The translations under genes were made by a program, and so were the position numbers. From assembly GCA_964482955.1 (NCBI GenBank), contig CAYZZW010000007.1, forward strand, positions 1 through 64,000: a stretch of 64,000 bases of DNA, given 5' to 3'. This document shows, piece after piece, positions 61,776 through 64,000 of this stretch (position 1 is the stretch's first letter; every line of letters starts with the position of its first letter). The DNA is from JAPLSN01 sp964482955 (GTDB lineage Bacteria > Spirochaetota > Spirochaetia > Treponematales > UBA12059). The notes beneath the pieces are model-generated. The model was given only the letters and a program-made list of their open reading frames with translations. It was not told the DNA's origin and made no database searches.

Positions 61776-62037
61776 TCCCGCCCCCGCCCGCGCCGCGCGA
61801 ATCGACGCGGCGCTGACAGGTTCAGTGTAGCCGCCTGAGCGGGCGTTTTCAAACCGGGATTTTCGGGGTGGGGTGGGGGAAGTCTCCCCCTCGCTCCAAA
61901 GTCCTCGCGGCCTTCGGGGCGAAGCCTGCGCGCCGCCAACGGGTACGCTCCGGGCTTTTCCGCTTCCCCCTCCGTGCGCGCCGTGCCGGCGCGCGGCGCC
62001 GTAGCCCCGGTGTTGCCGTGTGCGTCCGCTCGGGACG
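61776..62037. repeat. Intergenic region with repeat-like GC-rich hairpins
   Basis: No gene seen. About 61900-61956 contains AAGTCCTCGCG and ACGCTCCGGGCTTT in the order and spacing also found at 54909-54956, so it belongs to the same dispersed repeat. GCGCGCCG-type inverted sequence follows to 62010. Confidence 0.55.
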
Positions 62038-62063
62038 AAAAAAAACCGCCCCCGAAGGGGCGG
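62038..62063 (-). terminator. Intrinsic terminator of the outer-membrane protein gene
   Basis: On the minus strand, a 7-bp stem CCGCCCC/GGGGCGG (62063-62057 with 62052-62046) followed by eight T (62045-62038), about 24 bases after the stop codon. Confidence 0.85.
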
Positions 62064-62086
62064 CTCGTTTCCGGGAAACTGGAGAC

Positions 62087-62764
62087 TTAGAACTTGTAAC
62101 CGGCGAAGATACCGATGTCGAGCTTGAGGCCGAGGATGCCGGCGCTGTCGGCGCCGCTATCCTCAGCGTCCTTGACTTGGTCGGACTCGAGCTTGGAGGG
62201 AATCTTGTACCCGAGATCGACGATCGGGCGGACGTAGATCTTGTCGGTGATGTTGAAATCGGCGCCGACGCCCGCCTTGATGAAGAGCATGTTGAGGTTG
62301 GCGATCTCGTCATCGGACATGCCGTCTTTCATGTCGTTGCCGTCCGCGTCTTCGTACTTCATGTTGAGGGCATACTCGAAGCCGGCGAACGGAAAGAGGG
62401 TGAAGCCGCCCATGGCGATGGGATACTTGCCGGCGAGGCCGAGGGACAGGTAGTGGATGGCTTCGCCGTCGAGTTCGATTTCGTCCGTCGGACCGCCGAG
62501 ATCTGCGAAGTCGATCGCCATCTTGCCGGCGACCACCATGCTGTAGCCGACGTTGGCCATGACGTAGGTGGCGTCGAAGAAGGCCGAGAATCCGAGCATG
62601 GAGTAATTGAAGCTCTGGGTGCCGGCGTCGCTGCCGACTTTGACGGTGAGGGTGTTCGAGTACTGGTTGAAATTGAGACCGGCGCCGGCGCTCATTTCGA
62701 TGCCTTCGGCGAAGGCCATGGTGCTGATCGCCAGGAGGGCGATCACGAGAGCAAACTTCTTCAT
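62087..62764 (-). CDS. Small outer-membrane beta-barrel protein
   Basis: A 225-residue exported protein: a Sec signal peptide (KKFALVIALLAISTMAFA) followed by amphipathic strands typical of an eight-stranded or slightly larger barrel (MSAGAGLNFNQYS, FSAFFDATYVMANVGYSM, LFPFAGFEYALNMKY) and ending with GIFAGYKF, a Phe-terminated strand as in barrels processed by BamA. The function is unknown; it may be a porin-like or adhesion barrel. ATG 62764 has a GGAGGAAG site and its own promoter. A clear terminator follows. Confidence 0.85.
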   Translation of the reverse strand: MKKFALVIALLAISTMAFAEGIEMSAGAGLNFNQYSNTLTVKVGSDAGTQSFNYSMLGFSAFFDATYVMANVGYSMVVAGKMAIDFADLGGPTDEIELDGEAIHYLSLGLAGKYPIAMGGFTLFPFAGFEYALNMKYEDADGNDMKDGMSDDEIANLNMLFIKAGVGADFNITDKIYVRPIVDLGYKIPSKLESDQVKDAEDSGADSAGILGLKLDIGIFAGYKF

Positions 62765-62802
62765 ACTTCCTCCAAAAGGGGATGAATTTGTGAACGGGGA
62801 AT

Positions 62803-62831
62803 AATCTAACACGGTCGATTCGCTTTTTCAA
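62803..62831 (-). promoter_or_regulatory. Predicted promoter of the outer-membrane protein gene
   Basis: Minus strand TTGAAA (62831-62826), 17-bp spacer, TAGATT (62808-62803). The start would fall about 30 bases before the ATG, within a normal leader. Confidence 0.6.
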
Positions 62832-62912
62832 GCCAAGGAGGACGATTTATAGAGTTATGAAGTAAATAAATAATATATACGAAGAACAATATACAACGGG
62901 TTGAGATAGCCA

Positions 62913-62943
62913 GCCGCGCCGAGAGTGAAGGCGCGGCGGTTTT
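62913..62943 (+). terminator. Hairpin with T-run in the leader of the DUF4139 gene
   Basis: Perfect 8-bp stem GCCGCGCC (62913-62920) with GGCGCGGC (62930-62937), followed by GGTTTTG. It lies between an AT-rich stretch (62850-62900) and the DUF4139 start. It could be an attenuator, the end of a short transcript, or a remnant. Confidence 0.45.
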
Positions 62944-62988
62944 GTACTATAGTTGCTGTCATTCAACCGAGATTCCGAGGAGGATCCC

Positions 62989-64000
62989 ATGCGTCGTTTC
63001 CGTATCGCCCTCGCCGCGTTCCTGGCGGTTCTGGCGCTCGCTTCCGTGTCGGCCCAGGTAGCCGGCGAGCTGCCGGTCACCCGCGTCGTGCTCTTTTCGT
63101 CGGGCGTCGGGTATTTCGAGCATCGCGGCCGGGTCGCGGGCGAAGCCGTGGTCCTCCTGCCCTTCGGCGTGGGCGACGTCAACGACGCGCTCAAGTCGCT
63201 CGTCGTGCGCGACCCCGGATCGGCTTCGCCCTCGGTGAGCTACGCGTCGCAGGAGAGCCTCGACCGCGCGCTCAAGGGCTTCAGCGTCGACCTCTCGGGG
63301 TCGCCCAAGGTCGCCGACATCCTGGCCCGGCTCCGCGGCGCGGACGTGCAGGTGGACACGCCGACCACGCTCTCGGGGCGCATCGTCGGCGTCGAGACGC
63401 GGCCGGGCAAGGAGCCGGGGACGACGACGCAGTTCCTCGTCATCCTGACGAAGGACGGCGTCCGCGCCGTGCCGCTCGACGGGATCGCCGCGTTCCGCTT
63501 CACGGACCGGAAGATCACCGAGGACTTCGAGCGCGCGCTCGCCCTCATCCTGGAGGCGCAGGACACCCAGCGCCGCGTCCTCGAGCTCAAGCTGCCCGGT
63601 TCCTCCGCGCGCGAAGCCGCCGTCGGCTACGTCGTCGCGGCGCCGATCTGGAAGGCGTCGTACCGTCTCGACCTGGCGGGGCAAAAGCCCTACCTGCAGG
63701 GTTGGGCCATCATCGACAACCCCACGGAACAGGACTGGAAGAACGTCGAGCTGTCGCTCGTGAGCGGGCGTCCCGTGTCCTTCATCCAGGATCTGTACAG
63801 CCCGCTCTACGTGGAGCGGCCGGAGATTCCGCTCGCCATCGCGGGGGCTGCCAAGCCGCGGTACCTGGATTCGGGCGTGTCCGGCGACGAGTACGACGAG
63901 TACAAGGAAAAGTACGAGGAAGCGGAAGCGTACGACCGGTCCGTCGGAGCCGGCGCGCCGCCGGCGCCGGCCTCGGCCGCGAAGTCCGCCTACGCGGAGC
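62989..64000 (+). CDS. DUF4139 domain protein, incomplete at the window end
   Basis: The first 337 codons of an exported protein: signal peptide (RFRIALAAFLAVLALASVSAQ), then TRVVLFSSGVGYFEHRG, DDV/ND-type elements, LAGQKPYLQGW and IDNPTEQDWKNVELSLVSGRPVSF, which are typical of DUF4139 (mucoidy-inhibitor-like) proteins. The last visible part is charged and low-complexity (DEYDEYKEKYEEAEAYD). The reading frame is open to position 64000, so the C-terminus is not seen. ATG 62989 has a GAGGAGGA site. Confidence 0.8.
   Translation, partial: MRRFRIALAAFLAVLALASVSAQVAGELPVTRVVLFSSGVGYFEHRGRVAGEAVVLLPFGVGDVNDALKSLVVRDPGSASPSVSYASQESLDRALKGFSVDLSGSPKVADILARLRGADVQVDTPTTLSGRIVGVETRPGKEPGTTTQFLVILTKDGVRAVPLDGIAAFRFTDRKITEDFERALALILEAQDTQRRVLELKLPGSSAREAAVGYVVAAPIWKASYRLDLAGQKPYLQGWAIIDNPTEQDWKNVELSLVSGRPVSFIQDLYSPLYVERPEIPLAIAGAAKPRYLDSGVSGDEYDEYKEKYEEAEAYDRSVGAGAPPAPASAAKSAYAE

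Overview
The window is a GC-rich (roughly two-thirds G+C), gene-dense bacterial chromosome segment with many 4-base ATGA/GTGA gene overlaps. Several independent features point to a didermous, anaerobic or microaerobic member of the Spirochaetota. Alanyl-tRNA synthetase is the short form without the C-Ala domain. The paired TIGR03545/TIGR03546-type genes, a MoxR-BatABD aerotolerance-type operon and a ferredoxin/[FeFe]-hydrogenase-like chemoreceptor also fit. The phylum assignment is an inference from gene content.

Layout. 0-11 kb: the end of a sugar-type ABC ATPase gene (its 5' part does not read through), a soluble chemoreceptor-like protein followed by a frame-broken cheD, then a tightly overlapped run folP-cdaA-cdaR-acpS-DUF2225-truA (folate, cyclic-di-AMP, ACP activation, tRNA modification). 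A DUF4349 lipoprotein, a HAD hydrolase, a cytidine-deaminase-fold enzyme and a cyclic-nucleotide-binding protein follow. 11-18 kb (minus strand): a compact histidine operon hisG-hisC-hisB-hisHF-hisAIE-hisD with two gene fusions. It is preceded by a 27-residue His-rich leader peptide and two intrinsic terminators, a classical attenuator arrangement. 18-22 kb (plus strand, divergent): a cobalamin riboswitch followed by btuF-btuC-btuD-cobT. 22-35 kb: a PD40 lipoprotein, an acyl-CoA ligase and a 3104-residue secreted repeat protein ending in a FlgD-like domain. 35-44 kb: a glycosyltransferase/kinase/nucleotidyltransferase cassette, a secreted caspase-like/FGE-like protein, ferritin, alaS and tRNA-Leu(UAA). 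44-54.6 kb: the TIGR03546-TIGR03545 pair, moxR-DUF58-batA-batB-TPR-batD-smr, and a convergent infA. 55-64 kb: aroK-aroA, a DUF362 ferredoxin-like protein, an acetate-transporter family protein, the hydrogenase-like chemoreceptor, a small outer-membrane protein and the start of a DUF4139 protein.

The most unusual material lies between genes. A family of ~160-170-bp nested palindromes (about 23.6, 35.5, 57.3 and 59.0 kb, plus half copies) keeps its outer ends while the long stem changes on both arms together. A second family of CACGAAGG repeats (38.8, 41.3, 43.4, 54.8, 57.0, 58.8, 59.8 kb) is interrupted in places by a short insert that shares the core GCGAGTACTC with the palindromes. Several promoters (upstream of the 1049 chemoreceptor-like gene, hisL, the 35768 glycosyltransferase gene and alaS) place the predicted transcription start at or within a few bases of the start codon, which suggests leaderless mRNAs.

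No tool was run. Domain and family names rest on motif recognition, and start sites were chosen by ribosome-binding sites, overlaps and promoter positions.
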